Shown here: positions 46,483 through 54,857 of the stretch, piece by piece
Position numbering within the stretch: position 1 is the stretch's first letter
Layout: every line of letters starts with the position of its first letter
Assembly (NCBI GenBank): GCA_944322565.1
Contig: CALUPG010000004.1
Coordinates: 62,001-126,000, forward strand
Reading direction: 5' to 3'
DNA: 64,000 bases
Origin: an uncultured Bacteroidales bacterium
GTDB taxonomy: Bacteria; Bacteroidota; Bacteroidia; Bacteroidales; UBA932
Notes under the pieces: generated by a model
What the model saw: only the letters and a program-made list of their open reading frames with translations
Database searches by the model: none
Told to the model about the DNA's origin: nothing
Position numbers and translations under genes: made by a program

Positions 46483-47181
46483 TCAGTCCGCATGACCGAA
46501 CATGAATCCAATATAAAGTCTCGGTCCTGTGGTGAAGTCATCCTGCGGATTGGTGACATTCAGCAGCCAGTCAATCTTGGCTACCAGGTTGACTTTATTT
46601 GTGAGTGCGTATTCTGCTCCGGCGAACGGGGCGACTGCGAAAAAAGCGTATTTTCTGTATGATATGCATTCTTCTGCGAGGTAGTCATCTCTGACTGGCG
46701 AGAGGATGAATGTGTTGGTCTGGCTTCCGCCTCCGACCGTTCCTCCGGCAAATATCCTGAACCTGCCGAGCTGCCATGTGCAGTCCGCAAGGATTCCGCC
46801 CCATCCTGTCTTGGCATGGCTGCTGTGCCTGCCGAATGTGAGTGTCGATACATAGCCTTCAGTTCCTATGCGAAGATGTTTGCCGAACATGAATTTGATG
46901 GCTCCTCCGATTCCAAGCGGAGCGCCTTCCGCAGATATGTTATGGGTGTCTCCGGCAGGTCCTGCTATCGATACCTCCCGGCTGCATACATAGCCTGTAT
47001 GGAGCATCATCCCTCCGATGAATCCCCTGTATCTCATGCTCCAGGACCTGCGGCAGGTGTCTTTGCCCGTGCGGCTGACGGCCGTGTCTGTACCGGATGT
47101 TCCGGATGCATGTTGTCCGGCTGCGGAAAGGTCGGCGGCAAGGAGGCAGCACAATGCGATTGTGAAGATAAAACTTTTCAT
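46483..47181 (-). CDS. Small outer-membrane beta-barrel-like protein
   Basis: 232 aa from the ATG at 47181. The signal peptide is FTIALCCLLAADLSAAG. After a Ser/Thr-rich lead, the rest is alternating strands rich in Gly and aromatics: YRGFIGGMMLHTGYVCS, LRIGTEGYVSTLTFGR, RFRIFAGGTVGGGS, YAFFAVAPFAGAEYAL and PRLYIGFMFGHAD. This fits an 8-strand barrel of the OmpW/outer-membrane-beta-barrel type. The role is unknown. It has its own promoter 42 nt upstream and is divergent from guaD. Confidence 0.65.
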   Translation of the reverse strand: MKSFIFTIALCCLLAADLSAAGQHASGTSGTDTAVSRTGKDTCRRSWSMRYRGFIGGMMLHTGYVCSREVSIAGPAGDTHNISAEGAPLGIGGAIKFMFGKHLRIGTEGYVSTLTFGRHSSHAKTGWGGILADCTWQLGRFRIFAGGTVGGGSQTNTFILSPVRDDYLAEECISYRKYAFFAVAPFAGAEYALTNKVNLVAKIDWLLNVTNPQDDFTTGPRLYIGFMFGHAD

Positions 47182-47222
47182 AATATGATGGCAGTGGTGT
47201 CTTGCGGGGCGTCCCGAGGGCG

Positions 47223-47230
47223 CAAATATA
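47223..47230 (-). promoter_or_regulatory. -7 box for the beta-barrel gene
   Basis: Reads TATATTTG on the minus strand, ahead of the ATG at 47181. Confidence 0.65.
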
Positions 47231-47262
47231 GCCAATTCCGGCGGATTTTTCCTGATACTTCC

Positions 47263-47270
47263 TATATTTG
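47263..47270 (+). promoter_or_regulatory. -7 box candidate for guaD
   Basis: TATATTTG at 47263-47270. A second match, TAAGTTTG at 47286-47293, lies 16 bp on; either could drive the deaminase at 47366. Confidence 0.5.
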
Positions 47271-47365
47271 TGGCTTTATCATTTATAAGTTTGCGCGAAT
47301 ATTTGTAATTGCGCTTATGGAAGAAATGAATTAGCATAAAGGTACAATCAATCACAAGACGATTT

Positions 47366-47833
47366 ATGACAAAGGAAGAGTTGATGAAAATGGCCATAGA
47401 CATGGCCGTGGAGAATGTTGCTGCCGGCGGCGGCCCTTTCGGTGCTGTAGTCGCGCGTGACGGAAATGTTATAGCCACAGGAGTGAACAGGGTGACGGCC
47501 GACAATGACCCTACAGCCCATGCCGAGGTCAATGCCATACGCAAGGCTGCCTCAGTTCTCGGTACATTTGATCTGCGCGGATGTGAAATCTATACATCAT
47601 GTGAACCGTGCCCCATGTGTCTCGGTGCCATATATTGGGCCCGCCTGGACAGAATGTTCTATGGATGTACCAAGCAGGATGCGGCAGAGGCAGGCTTCGA
47701 CGATGCGTTTATATACAGAGAACTTGTACTTGAGCCCGGACTGCGGCGGCTCCATTCGTCGGAAATGTTGCGGGAGGATGCCGTAAAGGCGTTTCAGGCC
47801 TGGATTTCGAAGACTGACAGGACAGAGTATTGA
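47366..47833 (+). CDS. guaD: Guanine deaminase (GuaD type)
   Basis: 155 aa. It deaminates guanine to xanthine with one zinc, in purine salvage. HAEVNAIRKA provides the zinc His and catalytic Glu, and TSCEPCPMCLGAIYWARLDR the two zinc Cys (PCxxC). NDPTAHAE, GCTKQDAAEAGFDDAFIYRE and the FQAW near the end are shared with Bacillus GuaD, whose C-terminal tail swaps over the active site. This separates it from tRNA adenosine deaminase TadA. Repeat D begins 15 bp after the stop. Confidence 0.85.
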   Translation: MTKEELMKMAIDMAVENVAAGGGPFGAVVARDGNVIATGVNRVTADNDPTAHAEVNAIRKAASVLGTFDLRGCEIYTSCEPCPMCLGAIYWARLDRMFYGCTKQDAAEAGFDDAFIYRELVLEPGLRRLHSSEMLREDAVKAFQAWISKTDRTEY

Positions 47834-47848
47834 CTTCCTCCTGCCAGC

Positions 47849-47994
47849 GCGCCCGACGGATACCCAAAATGCTGTCCACCGGGCGCGGTTTTGCCGGGTT
47901 TTCACGCCCGACGGCATTTTCAAAATGCCAACGGCCACACTTTTGCGGGAAAATCGCGGCCGTTGGAGGGGTAAAAGTGCCTCCACCGGGCGCG
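47849..47994. repeat. Multi-hairpin intergenic repeat, copy D
   Basis: Hairpin 1 (47849-47886): GCGCCCGACGGA/TCCACCGGGCGC, loop tacccaaaatgctg, in the orientation of copy B. Hairpin 2 (47905-47936) is centred on GGCATTTTCAAAATGCC. Hairpin 3 (47955-47994): CGCGGCCGTTGGA/TCCACCGGGCGCG; its 14-nt loop looks closer to the reverse complement of the copy B loop. The extra 100-bp tail of B and C is absent. It lies between guaD and the hsp20 terminator. Confidence 0.9.
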
Positions 47995-48051
47995 GTGCCG
48001 GCGTGGTAATGATGCTGTACAAAGAAAGTCACGGCTCCGGATGCTGCCGCA

Positions 48052-48100
48052 CAAAAAAAGCCCCGGCTCCATGATGCTTTGCGTATCGGGAGCCGGGGCT
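48052..48100 (-). terminator. Rho-independent terminator of hsp20
   Basis: Arms AGCCCCGGCTCC and GGAGCCGGGGCT (perfect 12 bp, 48060-48100), followed on the minus strand by a run of seven T (48053-48059). Confidence 0.85.
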
Positions 48101-48133
48101 CATTCTCAATCAGACTTGTTTGCTTATGCCTGA

Positions 48134-48565
48134 TTATTTGACCTCAATGACTTTCTTGGAGTCGTCGATGACCTGTTTCTGAATCTTAGGGATGTTGACA
48201 TTCAGGACGCCGTGCTCGACATGGGCGCTGATTTTCTCTTTGTCCGCATCGTCCGGAAGAACCATTGTCTGCTGGAATTTTGAATAAGAGAACTCGCGGC
48301 GGAGGTAATGTCCGTGCTTTTTCTCGCTTTTCTCGTCCTGCTTCTTTTCCATTTCTATCACGAGATTGCCCTCGTCATTGATGTGGACTTTGAAATCCTC
48401 TTTCGTCATGCCAGGGGCGGCAAGCTCGAGGTCGTAGTTGTTCTCATCTTCTAATACATTGATGGCCGGAGCCGTAGCGTTCATCCTGTCCATCCATTCA
48501 GTATCAAAAAAGTCGTTGAAAATGTCAGGTAACCAAGTCCTGTTGTTTCTTCTTGAAGGTACCAT
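48134..48565 (-). CDS. Small heat-shock protein, Hsp20/alpha-crystallin family
   Basis: 143 aa. An N-terminal WLPDIFNDFFDTEWMD arm precedes the alpha-crystallin domain (about 35-125): INVLEDENNYDLELAAPGMT, KEDFKVHINDEGNLVIEMEK, FSYSKFQQTMVLPDDADKE, and GVLNVNIPKI with the C-terminal IxI-like element after it. It is an ATP-independent holdase in the cytoplasm. No TAnnTTTG box is seen upstream; instead there is a sigma-54-like element about 127 nt ahead of the ATG with palindromic sites further upstream. A strong terminator follows. Confidence 0.95.
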   Translation of the reverse strand: MVPSRRNNRTWLPDIFNDFFDTEWMDRMNATAPAINVLEDENNYDLELAAPGMTKEDFKVHINDEGNLVIEMEKKQDEKSEKKHGHYLRREFSYSKFQQTMVLPDDADKEKISAHVEHGVLNVNIPKIQKQVIDDSKKVIEVK

Positions 48566-48691
48566 AATTTTAATCTCCTATTTTTAAATTTCTATTTTCT
48601 TTTTCCTGTCCGTCTTCCGGATCCCGCCTCTGCCGTGAGCCTTGCGCTCTCAGTGTCTCCGGTGTTCCGTCTGTCGGACGACTATGGTATT

Positions 48692-48707
48692 ATCAAGCGT
48701 TGTGCCA
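48692..48707 (-). promoter_or_regulatory. Sigma-54-like promoter of hsp20
   Basis: Minus strand TGGCAC-AACGC-TTGAT fits TGGCAC-N5-TTGC[A/T] with exact spacing and one mismatch (A for C in the -12 element). No sigma-70-type -7 box is present for hsp20. Confidence 0.5.
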
Positions 48708-48747
48708 TCGGCTGAAAATTGAAATTTCGTGCAAAAACATGAATTTT

Positions 48748-48793
48748 TGTCATAAATTGATGTCAAAATGTCCGTCAGAATGACAGAATGTCA
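48748..48793. promoter_or_regulatory. Palindromic upstream sites before hsp20
   Basis: TGTCA at 48748 and 48761 and the perfect palindrome TGACAGAATGTCA at 48781-48793. They lie about 50-100 bp upstream of the sigma-54-like element, where enhancer-binding proteins usually sit. Confidence 0.45.
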
Positions 48794-48991
48794 CCAATGC
48801 TTCATTGAAACCGTCTCTGGCAGCTATGCCGGACCGTATTTCTCACCGTATGCCTGCCGGTGTCCTTCCCGATGCCGTCGGATATATGCCCGTTGAAAGT
48901 GGAGGAACTGTACCGCAGCGGCAGATAGAGCTGTTCATCAAATGATCTGAATATTTTTTATCGGACATGTGCGGAAATCGGAGTTTATCCG

Positions 48992-48999
48992 TAAATTTG
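48992..48999 (+). promoter_or_regulatory. -7 box and ribosome site for uvrA
   Basis: TAAATTTG with a strong AGGAGG at 49014-49019, 5 nt before the ATG at 49025. This decides against the GTG at 49019. Confidence 0.65.
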
Positions 49000-49024
49000 G
49001 GGTTGCTATTTTCAGGAGGTGGTT

Positions 49025-51898
49025 ATGTCCGACGGCAGTATTGTAATCAAAGGGGCGAAGGTCAACAATCTCAAGGATATTTCCCTTGAGATTCCGAGAG
49101 GGAAATTTGTGGTGATAACAGGTATATCGGGGTCCGGAAAGTCTTCTCTGGCCTTTGATACTCTTTTTGCCGAAGGCCAGAGGCGCTTTGCGGAGAGCCT
49201 TTCGTCGTATGCCAGGCAGTTCCTCGGCAGGATGGCAAAGCCTGATGTGGAGATGATAGAGGGGATACCTCCCGCCATTGCCATAGAGCAGAAGGTCAAT
49301 ACCCGCAATCCTCGCTCAACGGTTGCCACCAGTACCGAAATCTATGATTATCTGAGAATTATCTTTGCAAGGATAGGCCGTACCTATTCTCCTGTGAGCG
49401 GACAGGAGGTGAAATGTCATACTGTCAATGATGTGCTGGAGTATGTGCTGGAGGAGGGGCCGTCTTCAGTGTACCTGCTGTCGGACATAGACTGGGCCCG
49501 GAGGGAAGACAAGGTCGAGCTGATGCTGAGGCTCAAGGAGGAGGGATATTCAAGGTTTTATACTGACGGCCCTGTGCGGATAGAGGAGGTGATGAAGCGG
49601 GCTGAGACCGGAGATTATCCGGATGAACTGTATCTTCTCATTGACCGTCTCAAGATGCCTGCCGTGACCTTCGTGCCGGGCTCCGGCGATGTGAGGGCTG
49701 TTTCATCTGAAGGCAGGACATTGTCGCAGACAGAGTGGGATGACCTGAACACCAGGCTGCATTCTTCTGTCCAGACGGCCTTTGACAAGGGAGGCGGGAC
49801 GATGCTGGTCATAAAGGGGGCCGAGATCCGGCGTTTTGTAAACAGATTTGAAGCCGACGGGGTGACTTTCCATGAGCCTGACGAATATATGTTCAGCTTC
49901 AACAGTCCTCTCGGGGCATGTCCGGTCTGTGGCGGCCTTGGACAGATAATAGGAATAAGTGAGGATCTTGTGGTGCCGGACAAGAGCAAGAGCATCTATG
50001 ACGGAGCCATTGCCTGCTGGAGAGGGGAGAAAATGGGCTGGTTCAAGGATCATCTTGTCATGAACGCACCGCGCTATGGCATCCCGGTCTTCGAGCCTTA
50101 CTGCAATCTTTCTCAGGAGCAGAGGGATGCGATATGGAACGGCCGCAAGGGGGAGACCGAAGATGATTCGATAATAGGAATCAATGAATTTTTCAGATGG
50201 GTGGATGCCAACAAGTACAAGATACAGTACAAATATATGCTGAGCCGTTATTCCGGAAAGACGGTGTGCCGGGAATGCGGCGGAAGCAGATTGCGTAAGG
50301 ATGCCCTGTATGTGAAGGTCGGCGGCAAGAATATCCACGAGTTGCTCTGTATGAATGTGGATGCACTGCTGGATTTTTTCATGAAACTTCAGCTGACCGA
50401 CTATGAGAGGACAATCGTGTCAAAGGCTGTCTCTGAGATAGTCTCTCGCCTGCAGTATATAAAGGATGTCGGCCTTTCATATCTGACACTGGACAGGACT
50501 TCCAACACTTTGTCCGGCGGAGAGAGTCAGAGAATCAATCTGGTCACTGCCCTGGGAAGTTCTCTTGTCGGGTCCCTGTATATACTTGACGAGCCGAGCA
50601 TCGGACTGCATCCGCGTGATACGGACAGACTTATCTCCGTGCTGAAGAAACTCCGGGACATAGGCAACACTGTGGTGGTCGTGGAGCATGACGAGGAGAT
50701 AATGCGGGCTGCCGACATGCTGATTGACATGGGGCCGTATGCCGGCATCAACGGGGGAGAGATCGTATTCTGCGGCAGGCTTATGGGAACGCCTGATGAA
50801 GATGATGTGTCACATTCCCTTACTCTCCAGTATCTTACGGGGAAGAGACCGCGGTATGTCAGAAAGACACGTCCCTGGACATATGCAATTACCGTTGAAG
50901 GGGCGATGGAGCATAATCTGAAGGATGTGGATGTGCGATTCCCGCTCGGTGTCCTGACGGTAGTGACAGGAGTAAGCGGCAGCGGAAAGTCTTCGCTTGT
51001 GGGGGACATCCTCTATCCGGCCATGTTCCGGCACCTCAATCATACCGGTTCTGCCCCGGGTACATTCAGAGGTTTGTCCGGCAACCTGGACAGGATAGCA
51101 CAGGTGGAATATGTGGACCAGAATCCGATAGGCAAGAGTTCGCGTTCCAATGCCGTGACATATCTGAAAGTCTATGATGACATCAGAAAACTCCTTTCTG
51201 ACCAGCCGTATGCCAAACTGAACGGCTATACCCCGTCGCACTTCTCGTTCAATATGGACGGCGGACGCTGTCCTGAATGCCAGGGAGAAGGCTTTGTCAA
51301 GATAGGGATGCAGTTCATGGCGGATGTGACAATGGTATGCGAGGCCTGCGGCGGCAAGAGATTCAAGCCGGACATTCTGGAAGTCCGCTACAAAGGCAAG
51401 AATATTGACGATATCCTGAACATGAGTGTCGATGAGGCGATAGCATTCTTTTCTTCCCAGAATGACCCGGCGGCAAAAAGAATAGCAGAACGGCTTCAGC
51501 CTCTTGTTGATGTGGGGCTGTCTTATATAAAGCTTGGCCAGAGCAGCAGTACATTGAGCGGCGGCGAAAGCCAGAGGATAAAACTGGCATATTTCCTTTC
51601 GATGAATGAGGCTTCTTCCAAAGCGAAGGTACACCGCATTATGTTCATTTTTGACGAGCCTACGACTGGATTGCATTTTTATGACGTGGAGAAATTGCTC
51701 AAGTCGTTTGACCGGCTTATTGACAAAGGGCATTCGATAGTTGTCGTGGAACACAATCCGGATGTGATCCGTGCCGCTGACTGGGTCATTGATCTTGGCC
51801 CTGATGCGGGTGATGACGGCGGGCGTGTCGTGTTTGAAGGCACACCGGAAGACCTCATCGGCAAGGCGGATACCTATACTGCCAGATATCTGAAGTGA
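49025..51898 (+). CDS. uvrA: Excinuclease ABC subunit A
   Basis: 957 aa. UvrA recognises DNA lesions in nucleotide excision repair. Two ABC modules are present: Walker A ITGISGSGKSSLAFDTLFAE and VTGVSGSGKSSLVGDILYPA; signatures NTLSGGESQRINLVTALGSS and STLSGGESQRIKLAYFLS; Walker B YILDEPSIGLHPRD and FIFDEPTTGLHFYD. The UvrB-binding and insertion domains lie between, with zinc Cys pairs CPVCGGLG, CRECGGSR, CPECQGEG and CEACGGKR. Length is normal. It converges with the acyltransferase gene 13 bp away. Confidence 0.97.
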   Translation: MSDGSIVIKGAKVNNLKDISLEIPRGKFVVITGISGSGKSSLAFDTLFAEGQRRFAESLSSYARQFLGRMAKPDVEMIEGIPPAIAIEQKVNTRNPRSTVATSTEIYDYLRIIFARIGRTYSPVSGQEVKCHTVNDVLEYVLEEGPSSVYLLSDIDWARREDKVELMLRLKEEGYSRFYTDGPVRIEEVMKRAETGDYPDELYLLIDRLKMPAVTFVPGSGDVRAVSSEGRTLSQTEWDDLNTRLHSSVQTAFDKGGGTMLVIKGAEIRRFVNRFEADGVTFHEPDEYMFSFNSPLGACPVCGGLGQIIGISEDLVVPDKSKSIYDGAIACWRGEKMGWFKDHLVMNAPRYGIPVFEPYCNLSQEQRDAIWNGRKGETEDDSIIGINEFFRWVDANKYKIQYKYMLSRYSGKTVCRECGGSRLRKDALYVKVGGKNIHELLCMNVDALLDFFMKLQLTDYERTIVSKAVSEIVSRLQYIKDVGLSYLTLDRTSNTLSGGESQRINLVTALGSSLVGSLYILDEPSIGLHPRDTDRLISVLKKLRDIGNTVVVVEHDEEIMRAADMLIDMGPYAGINGGEIVFCGRLMGTPDEDDVSHSLTLQYLTGKRPRYVRKTRPWTYAITVEGAMEHNLKDVDVRFPLGVLTVVTGVSGSGKSSLVGDILYPAMFRHLNHTGSAPGTFRGLSGNLDRIAQVEYVDQNPIGKSSRSNAVTYLKVYDDIRKLLSDQPYAKLNGYTPSHFSFNMDGGRCPECQGEGFVKIGMQFMADVTMVCEACGGKRFKPDILEVRYKGKNIDDILNMSVDEAIAFFSSQNDPAAKRIAERLQPLVDVGLSYIKLGQSSSTLSGGESQRIKLAYFLSMNEASSKAKVHRIMFIFDEPTTGLHFYDVEKLLKSFDRLIDKGHSIVVVEHNPDVIRAADWVIDLGPDAGDDGGRVVFEGTPEDLIGKADTYTARYLK

Positions 51899-51911
51899 TT
51901 GCGCGCTGCGC

Positions 51912-52802
51912 TTATTGCATTGGTATGCGTTTCCTTTTCCAGCGCTTGTGTGACCAAAGCCAGTATTCCGGAGCCCTCATTATGGTCTTTTCAAGCATTT
52001 TCATGAATTCCCGTGTGTACGGGTCCGGCTCCGTGTCTTCCGGGTCCGGTTCAATCGGGAGGAATGTCAGGCGGTAATGCCCTCTTCCTGTCTTTTCCAT
52101 CTCCAGATAGACGAATCTGGCGTCTACATGATTGCCGATTGTCTCTCCTCCGACTACATACGGGGTGGCCTGTCCCAGAAAATCTGTCCAGTGCCTGAGG
52201 ATTTTTCCTGACGGCCTCTGGTCTGAGATGAAGCCGATGACAAATTCCTGTTTGTTCCGGACTATTTCAAGAAGCCTGCGTACGGCTTTTTCCTGAGGTA
52301 TGCATTCCAGACCGAATCTTGAGCGGATTTTCAGCATTATCTTGTCCATCACCCCGTCATGCAGAGTCTTGTATACCTGGCCTCCGACAAGCGGCTCCTT
52401 GAAGTGGTGTATGATGGCCTGTACCCATTCCCAGTTGCCGTAATGTCCGAGGAACAGCACGACGGAATGGCCGGACCTGATGATTTCGTCAATGTATTCA
52501 CCGTTGGTGACTTCAACCCGTCTGTCTATTTCTTTGTCTGAGATATGCAGGAGCTTGACAGTCTCAACAATACAGTCGCACAGATGTCTGTAGAACCTCT
52601 TTTCAATCCTGATGATTTTTTTTCTGTCGGTTTTCCCGAAGATGAGTTCAAGATTCTGCCTCACTGTCTCGCGCCTGTACCTGACAATATAATATACGAT
52701 AAAATATGCCATGTCGCTTAGTACATACAGAATGCACAGCGGCAGGCGCGCAGTTGCCGAAAGCAGATTGAGTGCAATGGAATATTTGGTGCTGTTTTTC
52801 AT
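51912..52802 (-). CDS. LpxL/HtrB-like lysophospholipid acyltransferase
   Basis: 296 aa. An N-terminal hydrophobic helix anchors it to the inner membrane. VVLFLGHYGNWEWVQAI holds the HX4E acyltransferase motif, and VIGFISDQRPSG and YLEMEKTGRGHYRLTF match the rest of the LpxL family; EYWLWSHKRWK near the end is also typical. It would acylate lipid A or a related glycolipid. It is the last gene of an operon with two Stealth-family genes (11 bp gap), so the acceptor may be the glycan product of those enzymes, which is inference. It could also be the general lipid A acyltransferase. Confidence 0.85.
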   Translation of the reverse strand: MKNSTKYSIALNLLSATARLPLCILYVLSDMAYFIVYYIVRYRRETVRQNLELIFGKTDRKKIIRIEKRFYRHLCDCIVETVKLLHISDKEIDRRVEVTNGEYIDEIIRSGHSVVLFLGHYGNWEWVQAIIHHFKEPLVGGQVYKTLHDGVMDKIMLKIRSRFGLECIPQEKAVRRLLEIVRNKQEFVIGFISDQRPSGKILRHWTDFLGQATPYVVGGETIGNHVDARFVYLEMEKTGRGHYRLTFLPIEPDPEDTEPDPYTREFMKMLEKTIMRAPEYWLWSHKRWKRKRIPMQ

Positions 52803-52813
52803 TACCGGGGCCC

Positions 52814-53818
52814 TTATCCCTCAAATTCTGTTCCAAATTCATTGCTGAAGTCAATCCCGAGTCTTTCTCCAATACATGAGACCAGCTCTTTCTTCTGCTC
52901 TTGTGTGGCTTCTCCGAAAGAATTGATGCAGCAGAAACGGGCTTCTCTGCTACTTCTGAGATTGTCTATGTCTTTTCTGGTCTGCTCCTCTCTTTTTGCT
53001 GAAGAATGCAGGTAAATAAGCACATCCTTCTCACTGCGCAGGATACATTGCCCTCCGTAATATGACATGGTGTGAAAAAGAGTCTGTGGATTGAACTGTT
53101 CCTTGTCCCGGAATTTGTGCCGTATATTCCTCAGCATCATTTCAGGATGCTCGGCATAGAATTTCCGGCAGATGCTTTTTCTCAATACATGTGGAGTATG
53201 GGATATCCTTATGAATTTCCATGCTGCACGGCCTCCTGCAATGAGTGCGGCATTCAGCATGCTGTCCCTGAACTTGAAGGGACTGTGTCTTTTCAGTCTT
53301 CCGAGCAGTCTGCAGGCCCATGCTGTTGATGTCAGATGCATATAACCGTATGCAACAGTCTTGCCTTCATGGACAAAATCATCCTCAGTCACCGGAGATG
53401 TCAGAAACAGATCATCATTGAAGTAGATGAAATATTCGCTCAAATCCGGTATCCTGTACAGCATGGTCTCAATGGCCAGGCTGTTGAATGTCGGAAGATA
53501 TTGCTCATACCCCTTGAATATGTCAGTGTGGTCTATAATCCGGATTTCTGTTTTCGTATCAGGAAAGTTCATCCGTAAAAAGTTGTCAAGATGAGGGTCC
53601 TGGCCGTCGGTGACAATGAATATCCTCCTGATGAATGTGGCGAATTTCAGGATTGATGCCACGCAGAAAAACAGTTCTCCTGACGAAGAGTATCTTGACG
53701 GACCGGCGATGTCCTCTGACTTGTCTTCATGTTTTTCCGTAAGCCAGGCATCCCGTTTCTTCTTTAGGACAGGATCGTTCCCGTCTACCCATGTTATGAC
53801 TGCATCAATAGGAATCAT
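52814..53818 (-). CDS. Stealth-family sugar-phosphate transferase 1
   Basis: 334 aa. The start IDAVITWVDGNDPVLKKKRD is Stealth conserved region 1. It is followed by RYSSSGELFFCVASILKFAT, RIFIVTDGQDP, LPTFNSLAIETMLYRIPDLS, and YFIYFNDDLFLTSPV (region 2 with an Asp pair). Stealth proteins transfer hexose-1-phosphate to glycans, as in GlcNAc-1-phosphotransferase and capsule synthesis. The ATG overlaps the stop of the upstream paralogue by 4 bp. A cytoplasmic location is likely, as no signal peptide is seen. The acceptor is unknown. Confidence 0.85.
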   Translation of the reverse strand: MIPIDAVITWVDGNDPVLKKKRDAWLTEKHEDKSEDIAGPSRYSSSGELFFCVASILKFATFIRRIFIVTDGQDPHLDNFLRMNFPDTKTEIRIIDHTDIFKGYEQYLPTFNSLAIETMLYRIPDLSEYFIYFNDDLFLTSPVTEDDFVHEGKTVAYGYMHLTSTAWACRLLGRLKRHSPFKFRDSMLNAALIAGGRAAWKFIRISHTPHVLRKSICRKFYAEHPEMMLRNIRHKFRDKEQFNPQTLFHTMSYYGGQCILRSEKDVLIYLHSSAKREEQTRKDIDNLRSSREARFCCINSFGEATQEQKKELVSCIGERLGIDFSNEFGTEFEG

Positions 53819-54783
53819 TGTGCTGTTATTTTAAGTTTTTCTCTGAACCATCGGAAGAACAGTTCTCTGTCGGCTTCAGTTGCCTTGTCAAGAGAATTGA
53901 TGCATCCATATCTGTAATGTCCTGTTTCTGCTTCATGAAGTTTTCTTTCCATATATCCTTCTTTCCCTGATTTAATGAAAAGAGTCTTTCCTTTTTCAGG
54001 CTTCACAAGACATTCTCCCCCGGAGACGGCTCCTATATAGAAGAGCGACTGCGGATTGAACTGAGTCGGTTCGCGGAAGCGGAAGCGGGCATTCATTCCG
54101 ACAAGTTCCGGCCTGATTGCATAGAATTTCTCAAACCAGCTTTTTTTCAACGGAAGGGGAGAGTGTGGCGTCTTCCAGAACCATCTGCTGCCGAGTATTT
54201 CAGCTGCATTTAGCATGGCGTCTTTGTGTCCGAACGGCTTATGTCCGTTTTTTTTCGGCTTGATTGCCTTAAGCAATCTTGCGAAAGCCGCCGGATATCT
54301 TCTGCCGAAACATATTGCCTTGTCTCCTTCGAACCAGTCTTCGGGGCAGACATCGGACATTATGAATACGTCGTCATTGAAATATACATAATGTTCGCCC
54401 AGTCCGGGAATCCTGTACAGCATTGTCTCAATGGACAGGCTGTTGAATGTAGGAAGAAAATCTTCATATCCCCGGAATATCTCTCTGTGGTCAACGATTT
54501 CTACCTTTGTCTGCGTCAACGGAAAATTGGCGGCAATGAAATTTTCGAGCCGTGGCCGCTGCGAGTCCGTCACGATGAATATTTTTCTCACGAACGGCGC
54601 GTACCTGAGGATTGAACCTACGCAGCAGACAATCTCACCGGAGGACATGAATCTTGTTTCTCCTCCTATGTCATCGGATTTGTCTTCTTCTGCGCAGGAA
54701 ATATATGACCTTCTCTTTGCCTTGTGCACAGGGTCATTCCCGTCCACCCAGGTTATTACTGCGTCTATAGGAAAATTATTCAT
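53815..54783 (-). CDS. Stealth-family sugar-phosphate transferase 2
   Basis: 322 aa. FPIDAVITWVDGNDPVHKAK opens conserved region 1; ETRFMSSGEIVCCVGSILRY, IFIVTDSQRPRLENFI, FLPTFNSLSIETMLYRIPGL and HYVYFNDDVFIMSDV follow. It is a clear paralogue of the next gene and overlaps its start by 4 bp, which suggests translational coupling. It is first in the Stealth-Stealth-acyltransferase operon. A weak TATACTTG lies just before the start. Two adjacent paralogues may add phosphodiester links to different acceptors. Confidence 0.85.
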   Translation of the reverse strand: MNNFPIDAVITWVDGNDPVHKAKRRSYISCAEEDKSDDIGGETRFMSSGEIVCCVGSILRYAPFVRKIFIVTDSQRPRLENFIAANFPLTQTKVEIVDHREIFRGYEDFLPTFNSLSIETMLYRIPGLGEHYVYFNDDVFIMSDVCPEDWFEGDKAICFGRRYPAAFARLLKAIKPKKNGHKPFGHKDAMLNAAEILGSRWFWKTPHSPLPLKKSWFEKFYAIRPELVGMNARFRFREPTQFNPQSLFYIGAVSGGECLVKPEKGKTLFIKSGKEGYMERKLHEAETGHYRYGCINSLDKATEADRELFFRWFREKLKITAQ

Positions 54784-54857
54784 GTATGCAAGTATAGCCA
54801 GTTGCCCCGCAACAGCAGGAAATTCGGAAACAGTCCGTAAATATAATGGTTTTGATG

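Larger units (their letters stand above)
48566..49018. other. 453-bp divergent regulatory region between hsp20 and uvrA
   Basis: It holds the hsp20 leader, a sigma-54-like promoter, TGTCA/TGACA half-sites and the uvrA promoter. A segment at about 48790-48940 is open in one minus frame without a start or family signature, so no gene is called there. Confidence 0.5.

Noticed and set aside
48790..48940. Possible small gene between hsp20 and uvrA on the minus strand
   Set aside because: The frame has no good start, crosses the putative activator sites, and I recognise no family.
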